From the NCBI GenBank assembly GCA_036346355.1, contig CM070585.1, positions 8,633,001 through 8,697,000 on the forward strand: DNA of 64,000 nt, read 5' to 3'. Source of the stretch: Rhipidocladum racemiflorum (taxonomy: Eukaryota > Streptophyta > Magnoliopsida > Poales > Poaceae). The notes beneath the pieces were generated by a model. It had not been told where the DNA came from. It ran no database searches and saw nothing but the letters and a program-made list of their open reading frames with translations. Below, piece after piece: positions 49,287 to 60,730 of this stretch (position 1 is the first letter of the stretch; every line of letters begins with the position of its first letter). Made by a program: the position numbers and the translations under genes.

Positions 49287-49397
49287 CTAGTAGGAGCCGG
49301 CCGAGAAGAGGAGGAGAGCGGTGAGGAACTCCCAGCCCCAGACGTAGAATCCGGTGACAACCGCCCTCCGACCGCCGCCGCCCGCCTCTACTCCCAT
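49287..49397 (-). CDS. Conserved-peptide-like uORF in the HSFB1 leader
   Basis: On the minus strand an ATG at 49397-49395 opens a 36-codon frame ending in TAG at 49289-49287, 115 nt before the HSFB1 start codon. The N-terminal half is glycine/arginine-rich. The C-terminal part contains FYVWGWEFLTALLLFS. As remembered, the conserved uORF peptide of dicot HSFB1/TBF1 genes ends in a very similar F-Y-x-W-x-W-E-F-L-T-A-L-L-L-F-S sequence. Such uORFs repress translation of the main ORF until stress relieves them. The uORF does not overlap the main ORF. Its place in the transcript is inferred, since the transcription start is not known. Confidence 0.8.
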   Translation of the reverse strand: MGVEAGGGGRRAVVTGFYVWGWEFLTALLLFSAGSY

Positions 49398-49699
49398 GAA
49401 ACCGGCGCGGTGGGGGGCGCGGCTTCGATGGTTGGGTTGTCGCGATGGTCGTTGCTGGCTCTAAGCTTCGCTTGTGCGGGCCGTGGCGCGGGATATAAAA
49501 GACGGAGGAGCTAGTTCAGCGCGATATATGAGTCTATATGACGATCTTTTCGGTCGTCACGCCGTAGCGGGCGCCCGAGCGAGAGGGGAGGGGACGAGGC
49601 GAGAGCGGCGGTTGCTTTCGGGGTTTGGCTTTGCGTTGCGCCTGCGTTTGTTTGGGTCAGTGTCCCGCTGTGCGTGGTCGCCCCAGCCGGTCCAAATAA

Positions 49700-49707
49700 G
49701 AAGCTTC
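49700..49707. promoter_or_regulatory. Candidate heat-shock element upstream of HSFB1
   Basis: GAAGCTTC fits the core nGAAnnTTCn and lies about 530 bp upstream of the HSFB1 start codon. A weaker partial match (AAGCTTC) occurs near 49463. A third adjacent unit is not evident, so strength is uncertain. Confidence 0.35.
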
Positions 49708-49834
49708 CTCCTCTCTAGAGTCGTGCGCGCCGTGCCCTCTCCCTCTTCCCGTGCACTCCTCCCACCGTGCGCCAACTCGTCAGAAACACACAAGAAATGA
49801 GGAAAAAAGAAAAAGAAAAATACGGCTTTTTTTT

Positions 49835-50112
49835 ATACAAACTTATTCTTTGTGGCTTATACACTAAGGTCAATCTTTTCGTTGAAACAGTTCAAAAGCA
49901 ATCCGTTTCTATACGTAGTAAAGATGGATAATTTTACCTTAACTTTGATGTCATTAGTATAGAACTAACACTTAATAAGTAAAAAAAAAAACTTCTCTCT
50001 ATTGGCTTGTACCTTTTAATTATGTAAAAATCTATATCTTTTGAAAGAAAAAAAAAACTTGTTAAAAAGTCATTCATTTATTTAGATTTTATATTTAAGT
50101 CGTGAAAAAATT
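49835..50112. repeat. Degenerate MITE copy upstream of HSFB1
   Basis: The part 49985-50105 resembles 59310-59440 in order: CTTCTCTCTATTGGCTT, then TTTAATTAT..., CTTTTGAAAG, then TTTATTTAGATTTTATATTTAA. This puts it in the same family as the better-preserved element at 59204-59462. Ends are not clear. Confidence 0.5.
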
Positions 50113-50507
50113 AAAACAAACATGACCTTATTATGACGTACTACGGTGCATGGGACGGGTCCAGGACTGGGGTGGCCCGGGCTGCCTTGATGACGAATCG
50201 GTTGTCCTTTTGGTCAGCGTCACCGTACCCGGGCCGCTTCGCCTCTTCCAGAAAACTTCAGGATGCGGGATTTCTTCCCTTCCATGTAATCGTTTTTCTT
50301 TCTGCAGCAGGTGCAGTGTCGACAGAAAGTAAACCGAAGGCGTGTGGAAAAGCAATTTTGCGCATGGCAGCGGACTCCTTGTTTCCACATCCTCCCACTC
50401 CGCGGATGGGCCTCGCCGTCCCCGTGGATGTTGATCCGAACAATACAAACCGTGCTACAAGCACGTGCCATTTTATCTAGAAAAAAAATACATACAATAT
50501 CTTAAAT
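50113..50507. other. GC-rich unassigned sequence
   Basis: Open frames of about 100 codons occur on both strands, but no domain or partner sequence is recognised. Confidence 0.35.
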
Positions 50508-51003
50508 TTTACTTAATAGTCGCTAAAACATTCCAAACTATGAAATCAGGTATTTAAGTCCCGATATTTGCAATCCGGTTCGAATAACACCCTGACCTAA
50601 TTTCATATAACAGTATTTTTTGTGTGGCGTGATGAGTGAAGGTTTGATCACATAGGATGACACGCTAAGCAAATTTAGATTAATGACAAATGGGGTTCAT
50701 AGGGGTTCTCTTCCAAATCGAAATAGAGGAGGGAGTTACAAAGGCTGATAGCCATGGATGCATGATTAGAGCTCGGCGGGAGAGAAACCCATGTGGGTTT
50801 CATCTGTTATTGATCTAACTTGGCCAGCGTGTCATTCTACATAACAAAACTATCCACTCATTGGCGCCACACGGACAATACCATTATGCAAAATCAGGTC
50901 AGCGTGTTATTTGAATCGAACTGCCAAGTTTCGGGATCAAGTGTATGGTTCATATTTGAGGTGTTGGATGAGCTTTCTACCAAAATTCAGGGTGTAGTAT
51001 AGA
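50508..51003. mobile_element. MITE copy B, upstream of HSFB1
   Basis: It matches 44180-44727 in order and orientation (ACATTCCAAACTATGAAA; AACTTGGCCAGCGTGTCATTC; CAGCGTGTTATTTGAA), with extensive divergence. Its terminal inverted repeats are more eroded than in copy A. Confidence 0.7.
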
Positions 51004-51870
51004 CTTCTTCCTTTTATATATATACACCTGGCGTGCCATGTGTACTTTTATTTTGCCGTGTGTGTGTGAATATTGACACATCATCACTGCCACGTGTCGC
51101 AACAGACTGGGAGGCGCACGTTCGTGTGCAGTTAGTTTGTTGGCGTACGTTGAGAGAGTTCAGGTCGGTTTCCTAGAGATAATGCAATTTGGATGCGTCA
51201 AATTTTTATCTTGAAAATTTCTCGTCTTATATAAATCGATTAAGGAGACATCCTTATGAGATGAGTTTTTAGAACGTAAAGAAAGAGAACAAAATGTTGG
51301 CCATGTTCCTTGACATTGCGTAGCCAGGCTTCTCCATCCCTTCGTCGGAGTGCACCAACGCAGGGACAACAGTGTTTCTGGGACCCTCGCCCTCAAGATC
51401 CTGCACGGGTTAGGGCAAATTAGGTTTTTGGGAAGCATTCGTGCGACTGCTCACATCTTTCACGATCGATCTGCTACCTACTACGGACTTCGCCAGACTC
51501 TACATCAACCTTCGCAGGAGTAATCTACTGTGAGTCGCGGTAAAATCTTTTGGAATACCTTGTAGTAGCAATGCTTCTTACATCTGCTAAAAGTATTTCT
51601 AAATTTGTAATCAATCTGGCAGGACCTATATGTATGAGATAGGTATATTGCCGTTCATGATTATGCTTCTGTTTATTTCTTCCAATATGTCTAGTATATA
51701 TATTATGATTACAATGATGTCTATTTTAGGAATTAAAATAATCATAAAAGTGCGCAATTTTCTAACACCGTCGACCGTACATGGACGTGTAGCTGGCAAA
51801 GTTATTAATTCCTTTCCGTACCACCAAAATGACTGATATGTTTCATCCCGGCCTACAAAACGGAAGGTTG
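51004..51870. other. Intergenic DNA
   Basis: No coding domain or repeat structure of note is seen. Confidence 0.4.
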
Positions 51871-51875
51871 AGAGG

Positions 51876-52863
51876 AGGTTTCACTTTTTGTTTTGAACCC
51901 AAATTTTAACGTCTCAGCGGTATTGAAATTCACAAAAAATCATTCGAAATTCACTCAAAATTGAATGGTTTGAAAGTCAAATTAATTTGAAATTTGTCAA
52001 ACCACCGAATGAAATTCACGGGTTTTTTTTTACGAAAACTGCTTGAAAATGCTCGAAAACCGCTAATAGTTGAAAAAATAGGGATTTTTTTTTAAAAAAT
52101 ATGGAACAATTGCAAAAAATTGTTGTAAAATTTGTAAAAATCCATTAAAAACCAAAAATGTTGTTTGAAGAATTACTTAAATAAATATTTCTACTAAATA
52201 TAATTTAAAAAATATTGGTACTAAATATACTTCACAAATATACTGCTACTAAATAATTCAAAAAATATTACTACTAAATATAATTGAATAAATATTGATA
52301 CTAAATATACTTAACAAATATTGCTAATAAGTATACTTCAACAAATATTGCTAATAAGTATAATTAAACAAATATTGGTACTAAATATACTTCAACAAAT
52401 ATTGGTAATAAATATAACTCAACAAATATTGCTACTAAATATGATTGAATAAATATTGGTACTAAATATACTTTAGCAAATATTGCTACTAAATATAATT
52501 CAGCAAATATGGCTACTAAATATAATTCAGCAAATATGGCTACTAAATGTAGTTCAACAAATATGGCTACTAAATATAATTAAACAAATATCGCTATTAA
52601 TTATAAGTCAATAAATATTGCTATTAAATATAATTGAATGGCTCAAAAATGTCTCCAAACTTCATTTTTTTCAAAAAAAAAAATCACACAAGAGGTTATA
52701 AAGGCTATTAATTCTAATCATAGAGAAACTTTGGATAAAGTTTGTCAATTTTTTCATTTTTTTGAATTTGAATCTGAATTTGAACGGTTTTCATTTTTGA
52801 ACCAGAGCGGTAAGCTCAAAATTCGTAAAATTCGAACGAATTTTGACGAAAAATTGAACCCTA
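51876..52863. mobile_element. hAT-like non-autonomous element with an internal minisatellite
   Basis: The left end AGGTTTCACTTTTTGTTTTGAAC and the right end (reverse complement AGGGTTCAATTTTTCGTC) are imperfect inverted repeats. The flanks TTGAGAGG and TTGAGACG agree at 7 of 8 positions, consistent with an 8-bp hAT duplication. The interior between about 52185 and 52640 is a tandem array. No transposase is present. Confidence 0.65.
52185..52640. repeat. ~34-bp AT-rich minisatellite
   Basis: About 13 units of the form ACTAAATATAATTCAACAAAT + ATTGCT or ATTGGT follow each other with small variations (ATACTT/ATAATT, GGCTACT/TGCTACT). Confidence 0.9.
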
Positions 52864-55580
52864 TTGAGACGTGTTTCGATGCATCTCCCCTTAATACAAG
52901 TTGCATAAATCTTAAAGCAAATAAAAGAGTAAGTAATCATTATTCATCTTTTAACCATGCTTTAATAATGTACAGCTTTTAAGAAGTGATATATATAAGC
53001 ACCTCTCACAAGGGTTACATCCTATACCGGCCAGAATTAGATTTTGATCATTTTAGTCAATTCCGGATGGAATTGTGCATACCACCTATTCCGGTACTGG
53101 TGAAATACAGGTAATACTAGTTACATGCCCGTGCATTGCTACGAAAAACAAAATTAATAACGAAAAATAAAGATTAAAAAATAAAAAAATTATTTCACAA
53201 GATCAAACATCTATCTTTAACGCTGCTTTCTTAAAGTCAAGCTAATTAAAGCAACGCTTCGTTTTTTGCGTAGGGCAATTAAGCAGGGCAATTAATGACG
53301 TGGGTAGAACTCACCACTGCCACCAACTGTTGCTTTATAATAGTAGAGATTCCCTTCCAATCCATCCTAAAGGTAGGAAATCAAGACAAATTCTTAGATC
53401 TGAGAAGAAGAAAGGAAATCTAGAAATGGCACCTCCAAAGAACAGGAGAGCTAAGGTGCCACCGTGCGGCATGCTACCATCTTCCTAGCGAGACTGGTAG
53501 GGACCTAGGGATAGCAATCGAGTACGACGGGCATGGGTAATGCTCGTTCCACCGACCAAAATTTCTCCTATGGGCATACCCGCGAAGGGTGGCAGGCGAA
53601 AAACATCACTCATGCCCTTCGCCTGCAGGTACTCGATACCCATGGACATACCCATGTGCCGACCGTTATTTTTTGCAACCAACATCTCATCATAAAGGCA
53701 ATGAATATATTAAAAAACAAGCAACTATTCAACTTAGGTCAGTTACTAGTTTCTAGAGTCAACATAAGAGAAACATATCGTATGGCTCACAGATCTGAGA
53801 GCTCAGCACAAATCACAATCAAAACAAACACAAAATCGCAAGTAATAGATCTGAATTTAGGATCCAAAATAGAAGAAAAATAAACTTGGTGGTGGAAAAT
53901 CATGGGCCAAGAGGGGTGGGGTCATGGGATATCTTAACGGTTTTTCAAACATGGTCCACTTGTCAGTGCTTATTGTCGGGTAGAATGAGCGTTGGTGAAG
54001 CTCCATATGTCCGTGCCTGTTTGCTCGTTGGACAAAGATTTACCCCACGAACATGCTCACGGGCAATAAAGAATAAACATGTCCATCTCTATTAGAATTT
54101 TTATCCACAGATTCATGAATAATCGGACAAGATAGCCATCTATACGGGGACATGATCACAAGAAGCTCAAATCTGACGAGAAGTGGGCAACATCAAGGAG
54201 GAGCGGATGGCAGATAGCGACTTCAAGGGATGGCGGAGCCAACGAGCAGCAAACTCCTTTCGCCTTCGCTATTCTATTTTTTCAAATTTTGTATTAAGAA
54301 GTATGGAAACTAGTATTGATCTGCTCTTGTATTTTTCACACGGAGAATTGATTATTTGCTTCATTTTAGTTGGTACAATTGATTATTCTCATATATCTCA
54401 CTGATATATGATCCTAAGACCCATATATCAATGCAATATCATATAGCAAATAATTAATAACATAAATAAATAAAGATAAATCATCCATTATTATTTTTAC
54501 ATACCCCTGATATAAACCGGTACGGGACGCTCCATTCAAAAACCAGTCTAGAATAGCCACCGAATGGAGGCACTGACAAGTACGTAGCGGGTGTCGAGCC
54601 GTCGGGCTGACGCGGTTGACATCTACAGCGATGGACTTGCGGGTTGCGGCAACTGGCTGCCCGCGCACGGTTCAGACAAGCATCATTTGCTCGTTTGACT
54701 GCAGTGCCGTCGCTGTGCACACCCAATCCCTTCGCCCGCACGAATCTGGGAGCATCTTCTGCACTTCACCCCTGGCATGCATCTATCTATCCCGGAGCCG
54801 TGTCCAGTGAGAGCCCTGCTATTAAAGTGGGAATATGACTCGCAGACGCCAGCATGTCTGCAGTACAGCAAGTCCTATACTTCTATTACACCAACTCCCA
54901 GAGACCCAGATTGCTCCGAGAGCTGAGCTATGAGCGCGTTGCCGCTCGTCAGCCCGTCATACTCCTCACTTCGAACGCCCGTGTAATAAAATATAAGTAT
55001 ATATACATAGTGGAATAATGTATTTCTATGTTATAAAGATTCTAAAGCTTTTAATTTTTCTAGCACGTGTAGAAGGGTGCGTGAGTGCTGTGTGTATTGT
55101 GTACGTCTCGTACGCTCTCTAAAAAAAACTCCCAGATAGTTCTTTTCGCCCCTTGGATCAGAGAAGAAGATTCTATATCACCTATATTATTAGTACTACT
55201 AGTATAGTATATGTACTGGGTCCATCCTTAGCTCGCTTGGTTGCCTTGCATCCTACTCAACATCACACACCACGAAATTAACAGATGGCGAGCTAGGCAA
55301 ATCAGACTTGGACTAGCGTTCGGTAGCTGGGCGTGTTTTTCTTCCCGGGGGTTGGTTGCTTGTCCAAGTCTAACTCGGTGATTGCAAGTGAACGCCTCAC
55401 CAACTGAGACAGAACCGGGGCGGAGTCGTGTAGAAAATGAGGCCGGGGGAAGGTGGGGAGGGGAGTGGAGGGAGGTTATTGCTGACCGCTGATGCGTGAT
55501 AAAAATACTGATTTTTGGTGCCAGATCCACTCGACTCCTGTAGCTACTTTGGTTCAATTTTTCTTATAAGTTTGATTCCG
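52864..55580. other. Intergenic DNA
   Basis: No gene is recognised. Near 53505 a TAGGGATAGCAATCGAG sequence followed by GGGCATGGG phrases looks like the end of a hAT-like MITE, but a convincing partner end was not found. 54490-54900 is GC-richer without a recognised domain. Confidence 0.35.
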
Positions 55581-55588
55581 AGCTGAAT

Positions 55589-55770
55589 AAAATTGTAAAT
55601 CTAATCTCTTTTTAACCATGACAGACACCTACATGTTTTCATACCGCAATATGCACCTATCACGCTCCTATAAGGCGGCAAGTGAACCTATTGCAGTCCC
55701 ACACTGTATCGTGGCAGGTGATACATATCATCTCTCGAACGATAAAAAAGAAGATAGATTTGTAATTTTA
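55589..55770. repeat. Small foldback repeat
   Basis: AAAATTGTAAATCTAATCTCTTTTT on the left is matched by the complement of AAAAAAGAAGATAGATTTGTAATTTT on the right: arms of about 25 bp around a GC-richer core. It is possibly a MITE; no target duplication was identified. Confidence 0.5.
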
Positions 55771-56404
55771 CTGTGACATAATACCAAAAGCTCACTTCTC
55801 GCCGGTCGGTTACATGTTGCCAAATCAACACGACGGGTTGCGTTTGTGTTGTACATGTTGCAGACTGGCTCCAGTTCCAGCAGAGGGAAGATCAACGCTA
55901 GCTGCTAGGGTAGTTAGCTAGCTAGTACTTTTGCTGATTTCCTCCGAGGCCGCAAACGGGGCTAAAGGTGTCGGAGAAGGTTCTACTTGCTGCTTCATCT
56001 GATCCCTCTTCTGGAAAGATGTGCTTTTTCTTGGGGTAGATATTGGAAGATGAATTTTAGGAGAGAAGGTCATGTTTGTTTCAGTTTTTGCGCAGTTTCT
56101 ACTAAAAAACGGGTAAATAACAGGAGGATTTTGGACAGCTTATCTGAGAATCAGAAGCTGCCTTCTACATAGAATCAGAATCAGGTTGGAACCTACTGAT
56201 TCTGGTCGGCCTAGTCCGAACTGTAGAAGTCTCAATTAAGTCGGCTCGATTTTACCATAATTAAAAGCAGATTCTCCCATAATCTAGAATCTATAATCCT
56301 GAAGCTGAAACGAACTGGGTCTAATTTTGGTGTTCTGGGCGAGTTTGTCTTTTTCTAACAATCATCACCAATCAGTCCACACTTAATAACAACAAGAGGA
56401 GATT

Positions 56405-56615
56405 AGGGAACGGTATACCGTTCCAATGGTATAGCCGTGAAACTTATGAAACTTATCAGTTTCAGTGCTGGTTTCATGAGTTTAATTATTTAGTTTCATC
56501 AGTTTCATGTTTTATCAGTTTTTAGTGCTAAGTTTCATGAGTTTCAGTGTAAAAATTCACAAGTTTTATGAGTTTCAGAGGCATACCGTTCCTACGGTAT
56601 ACCGTAGGTTAGTTT
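56405..56615. repeat. Short element bounded by the palindrome ACGGTATACCGT
   Basis: The 12-bp palindrome ACGGTATACCGT occurs at 56410-56421 and again at 56594-56605. Between them the phrases GTTTCATGAGTTTCAG and TTTCATCAGTTTCATG recur. No coding potential is visible. Confidence 0.6.
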
Positions 56616-56734
56616 TTCTGTAACAACAAACATAAAAGGTAGTTTTATATTATACGAAGGCCTTCGTATGCATGAAGAAAAAACTATATACCTTCAAAGG
56701 AATTGCAGTACGCAACCTTGTTTTTCCATTTTCT

Positions 56735-56845
56735 TTTTCTTTTTGTGTATGATTACAATCGAATTTCTAACATTTCGATTACAATCTGCTTTTTCTTTTT
56801 GTGTGTGTCTGATTACAATCGAATTTCTAACATTTGGATTTGGAC
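56735..56845. repeat. 60-bp tandem duplication
   Basis: GATTACAATCGAATTTCTAAC occurs at 56751 and at 56811, each preceded by a CTTTTTGTGTGT-like stretch. Confidence 0.85.
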
Positions 56846-56849
56846 GTGC

Positions 56850-58728
56850 TTGAAGATGCCTATGCGGCTGTGCGTCTACTTCGCTCTCCCGTGGCTTGAC
56901 CGAGTCACCGACAAAGCTGAGAGATCTGAGGCATCCAATCTATATCCAATAGTCCAAAAAAATCGACTTCTTTCACCCAGAAAAAAGTCAACAAACATAT
57001 TGGTCGTCGGGGAAAACCATATAGACAACCCCAGTTTTTTTCTTTTTCTTTTTAAGGGAAACAACCCCATTTTCAATGCAGCCGTCATGCTTTTGGGTCG
57101 CATTGAACTGGGTTGGAACACTTTGAAGTCGGCCCAGACCTCGGCTAGCAGCCTAGCCCACACCAAAAAGCTAGCCCAGCCCATCTGTGGGCCATGCTCT
57201 ACGTGGACGAAGGATACGCAGCCCATTCGCATGGGCTTCAGATGCTCGCGAGTTGGAGATCCAAGCCCATGTAAGATGCTAGTTCTCTCTCTCAAAAATA
57301 AGTTGCCAGCTTCCGAGGCCGATTCTCCTAAGCCTAACGAACTTTATGGTCCAGCTAGCTAGTATAGTAGCTGCTGCTGTAGATTAACTCTGAACTAGTC
57401 ATCTCATCTCTCTCCAAGAAAAAGTTTGAACTTATCATTTGCAATAGAAATTGTTAAATCCAAACGGCCAATCGTGAGCATGATGGTGAGTGGATGACAA
57501 AAGAATGCACTGGCTAAGAATATGCATATACAGAGAGTAAGACACATGTCCTGTCCGAGAACAACAGCATGAAGACAACTCATGGCGTCTCCAATAAAGC
57601 CCTGTCAACCGTCGGTTAGGGTCACTACCTCAGCGATGTTCTCGATGGAGGGGAGAGAAGAGAGGTCGTATCGCATCATTCGAATTAAGGCCGAAGCGAC
57701 GAGCAAATTCATTGTTGGAGTGGCGTTGTGCACTCGCCACGCGTTTTGTGTGGCCAACTGAGCGAAGCCGACCTCCACGCCTGGTGACGACACCGACCTC
57801 TGCGCTCAGCGACGACATGGACTGCGAAGGTGTCGTCGACCTTCACGCATGCCAACACGGTGAGGCAGTTTTGGCCTCCAAAACGACGCTGAAGGGCTAG
57901 GTCTGGTTGGATCCGACCAGATTTAGATGCTTTTGTTAGATTTCTGTTAAGATTGCTGAGTCTAAGTTTTAATCTAGTCTCTGTCATGATCACTAAGTAA
58001 TGCGGAATAGATTCATTAAAACTAACCCGGTGAAGATGAAGCGGCCATTGGCTCCTTGCTGTCGTTCGGTCGGTGATGTAGAAAATGCTAAAGGTGGACG
58101 CCGGCGTTGCGCACTGTCTCAGAACAGCCATTCGAGACTCCTCCAGCGCCCGGTGAGGATCGGGGAAGAGTTAGGGTTTTGAAAGAGAAGTGAATGTGCG
58201 TAGATCGTCACCTAGGCACAGATCACCTCCTTCCTTTAAATATAGCGCTGAGGAGCTCGGGGGCAAGTCCAATGGATTTGGAAAGCGCCTCCGATCATGG
58301 CGCTTAATTAGGGAACGATTGATTAGGGAAGTTTTGATTTTTAGGAAAGTAAGACGTGTGGGATTTGGGTGGTGTCTTCCCATGCACAGCCAAGATCAAC
58401 CAACAGCTTCGGCTGTGGCAAGCTCGAAGGCTGGCAGCGACGAGGGAGGATGAAGATGGCAGCGGAGACTGTGAGGGCAGCGACGATGAGGAAGGAGGGA
58501 GATGGCTGCAGAGACCGTAAGGGTGACGGTGGTAAGGGAGGAGGGAGATGGTGACAGAGCCCATGAGGGGAGGCAGTGGTAAGGGAGATGGCGGCCGGCG
58601 ACGGTGGAGCGCCGATGCAGAAGAGGGCGGTAGTAGAGAAGAGGTGGTGGTAGTGGGACAGAAGGAGGCGTCGATCATGTCAAGTGAGGGAGGAAGAGGG
58701 AGTGGTGGGAGCAAGCCAATTAAAAAAA
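56850..58728. other. Intergenic DNA with GC-rich open stretches
   Basis: Several overlapping open frames occur on both strands (the longest about 200 codons near 56703-57362, which runs through the 60-bp duplication). 58440-58720 is a GAGG/GGAG-rich purine tract. No domain is recognised. Confidence 0.4.
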
Positions 58729-59120
58729 GGATTTGATAAACATCATGTGGATGTTTTTATTTGTTGAAATCACCAAAATCTGGAAGCATTAGATCATTGT
58801 TGAGATTTGGGGGGTATAGATTACATCCGATCCTATGATTTCATCTAACGGTTGAATTTTTAATTCTACGATCCAAAATTTGAATGTTATTTAAGACAAA
58901 AACATTTGGGAGATGCCTATACACTCCCTTTTAAAAAGGGATTTGATCCCTTAAAAAAATGCCTTGTGGCCCACTGAAAAATATTTAAAATTATTATTAT
59001 GTAGTGTGTTAGAGACCGTTTATTGGAGAGGTTGTCTTTAATGCTATCTCTAATTGAGGTGGAAGTTTTAGAGATAGTTTAACAAACAGTATTATTGTAC
59101 GCACTTGAAACATATGAAAT
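58729..59120 (+). repeat. Dispersed repeat, copy 2 (MITE-like)
   Basis: 58729-58855 matches the intron-6 repeat of the P450 gene. The following sequence (59010-59090) carries GTTAGAGACCGTTTATTGGAGAGG and TTAGAGATAG phrases like those before copy 1, so the two may be parts of one larger element. Confidence 0.6.
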
Positions 59121-59203
59121 AGGGGAATCCTTATAGTTTTCGTGTTCCATAGGAGCGGTGTCTCGTAACCGCAATACAGAGACAAAATCCGTAGATTGAT
59201 ATA

Positions 59204-59462
59204 GGTCCAGTTTGTTTAGGTTTAGGCTTTTGGCTTATTATAGCTTAAAGCTAGTGTCTGTGGTCAAAAGTTTAAAAAAGTTTACCGTAACATCAGTGGC
59301 ATTAGTCTAAAATCAACCCTTAATAAATCAAAAAAGCATCTCTCTGTTGGCTTTGACTTTTAGTTATAGGTTTATGACTTTTGAAAAAACCCAGACAAAA
59401 AGACACTAATTTATTTAAAGTTTATCTTTTAAACTGGTAAAAAAGCCCAAACAAACTGTACC
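59204..59462. mobile_element. MITE with TA flanks
   Basis: The left end GGTCCAGTTTGTTTAGG and the right end (reverse complement GGTACAGTTTGTTTGGG) are inverted repeats, with TA on each side. Length 259 bp, non-coding. The family recurs in degenerate form at 49835-50112. Confidence 0.75.
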
Positions 59463-59690
59463 TAAAAATTGCGCCATTGTGTACAAAAATAACTAGTTGC
59501 TCTTGGTGCAACTTCGCTGCCTGGTCCCTTGTTGGGCCAAAAAGGCTGATGCAGCCAATATGACAAGACGCGTTATAAAGATTGCCTAAAAAATGAGGAA
59601 CCCTAATAAAACCATCAACGAACTTCTTCCCCAACCCCCCTACATTGTTCGCCTTTTTTTCTCTCTCAGGCTTAGAAGTACAAGTCTCTG

Positions 59691-59709
59691 CCCCCCCCCC
59701 CCCCCCCCC
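59691..59709. repeat. Poly-C run
   Basis: An almost unbroken C homopolymer of about 18-19 nt. Its exact length is liable to sequencing error. Confidence 0.8.
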
Positions 59710-60030
59710 ACCTGCTCTTACATTGCTCCCCTTTTTTCTCTTGGACTGAGAGTATATACAATGATTCACAGTCAATTGCACTTAGTTTCGGTTTAGCAAT
59801 CTACAGTCAGACGATCTATCCTTGGGTAATGTACTCTTAACTCTACAAATTTCCAATGGAAGTTATTTGCGAACGCATGTTTGTACCTAGCAACTGGCCG
59901 GCAGATGCCGTGCCACATGTGCGTACTACCTTCATTTCATACTATTGATTATTTATGGTTTTTAAATTAAACTTTGATAGCTAATTTTACAGTAATACCT
60001 TTATAGAATTTTGTACAAATATAATATTAA

Positions 60031-60730
60031 CACTATAAAAAAGACCTCATGTAGAGGCACTTTCTTATAGATATTTTTTATTTGTCTCTACGAATTACCA
60101 TGACATATTGTAAAGATATTTTTTGCGGTATTTTAGAATGTGTTTTAAATATAGAGATACTATTTTGTGATATTTTAGATAAAGAACATAGAATGTGGAC
60201 CATAAAAATGTCATCGAGGCATTTTTAAATTTGTCCAAACAAAAATCATATAGAGACATTTTTTTGAGACACTTCATAAATCAACCTTATATTGCAGGGA
60301 CATTATTTGAGGTATATTTGCTTCTCTAGAGATTTTGTTTTATATGTTGAAGACATACCGTATACTACTCATAAGAATTACAATTTGAGTATAAGCAAGT
60401 TATGATGTGACATTGAGATGGTTAGTCGGGCTACTTGTTTATCTACAAGGTCTCAAGTTTGAGGATTGGTTATAACATATTTTTAGAATATATTTTTCAT
60501 TCTCTAAAGGGTGCTAGAGAGTATAAAGATACAATATACTGTCTTTGCACAATGTTTTATATAGAATGTGAAAATATGTTAGTAAGTGTCTCTTTGCTTG
60601 TTACGTTATGACACTGCACGGTGAGGCACTATTGTGGTATTTTAAAATATGCTTTTAAAACCATATAGAGATGTAAAATTATGTCTCTCATGTACAATAA
60701 AAATCTACAAGATATTTCTCCTACAGTATA
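60031..60730. mobile_element. Possible CACTA-derived relic
   Basis: It starts CACTATAAAAAAGACC, like a CACTA terminus, and contains many AGAGAC/GTCTCT and TATAGAGAT phrases in both orientations, like subterminal repeats. The right end TATTTCTCCTACAGTA near 60710 only loosely matches the expected terminus. Confidence 0.35.

Noticed and set aside
49493..49501. TATAAAAG on the plus strand in the HSFB1 upstream region
   Set aside because: It points away from HSFB1, and no gene follows it on the plus strand.
53110..53350. Possible Helitron or other element end (phrase TGCCCGTGCATTGCTACG)
   Set aside because: The phrase is common near grass repeats, but neither terminus could be defined.
53505..54145. 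Possible hAT-like MITE starting TAGGGATAGCAATCG
   Set aside because: No convincing inverted end or 8-bp duplication was found.
56703..57362. 219-codon plus-strand frame
   Set aside because: It begins in the 60-bp tandem duplication, overlaps an antisense frame and has no recognised domain; kept only as unassigned sequence.
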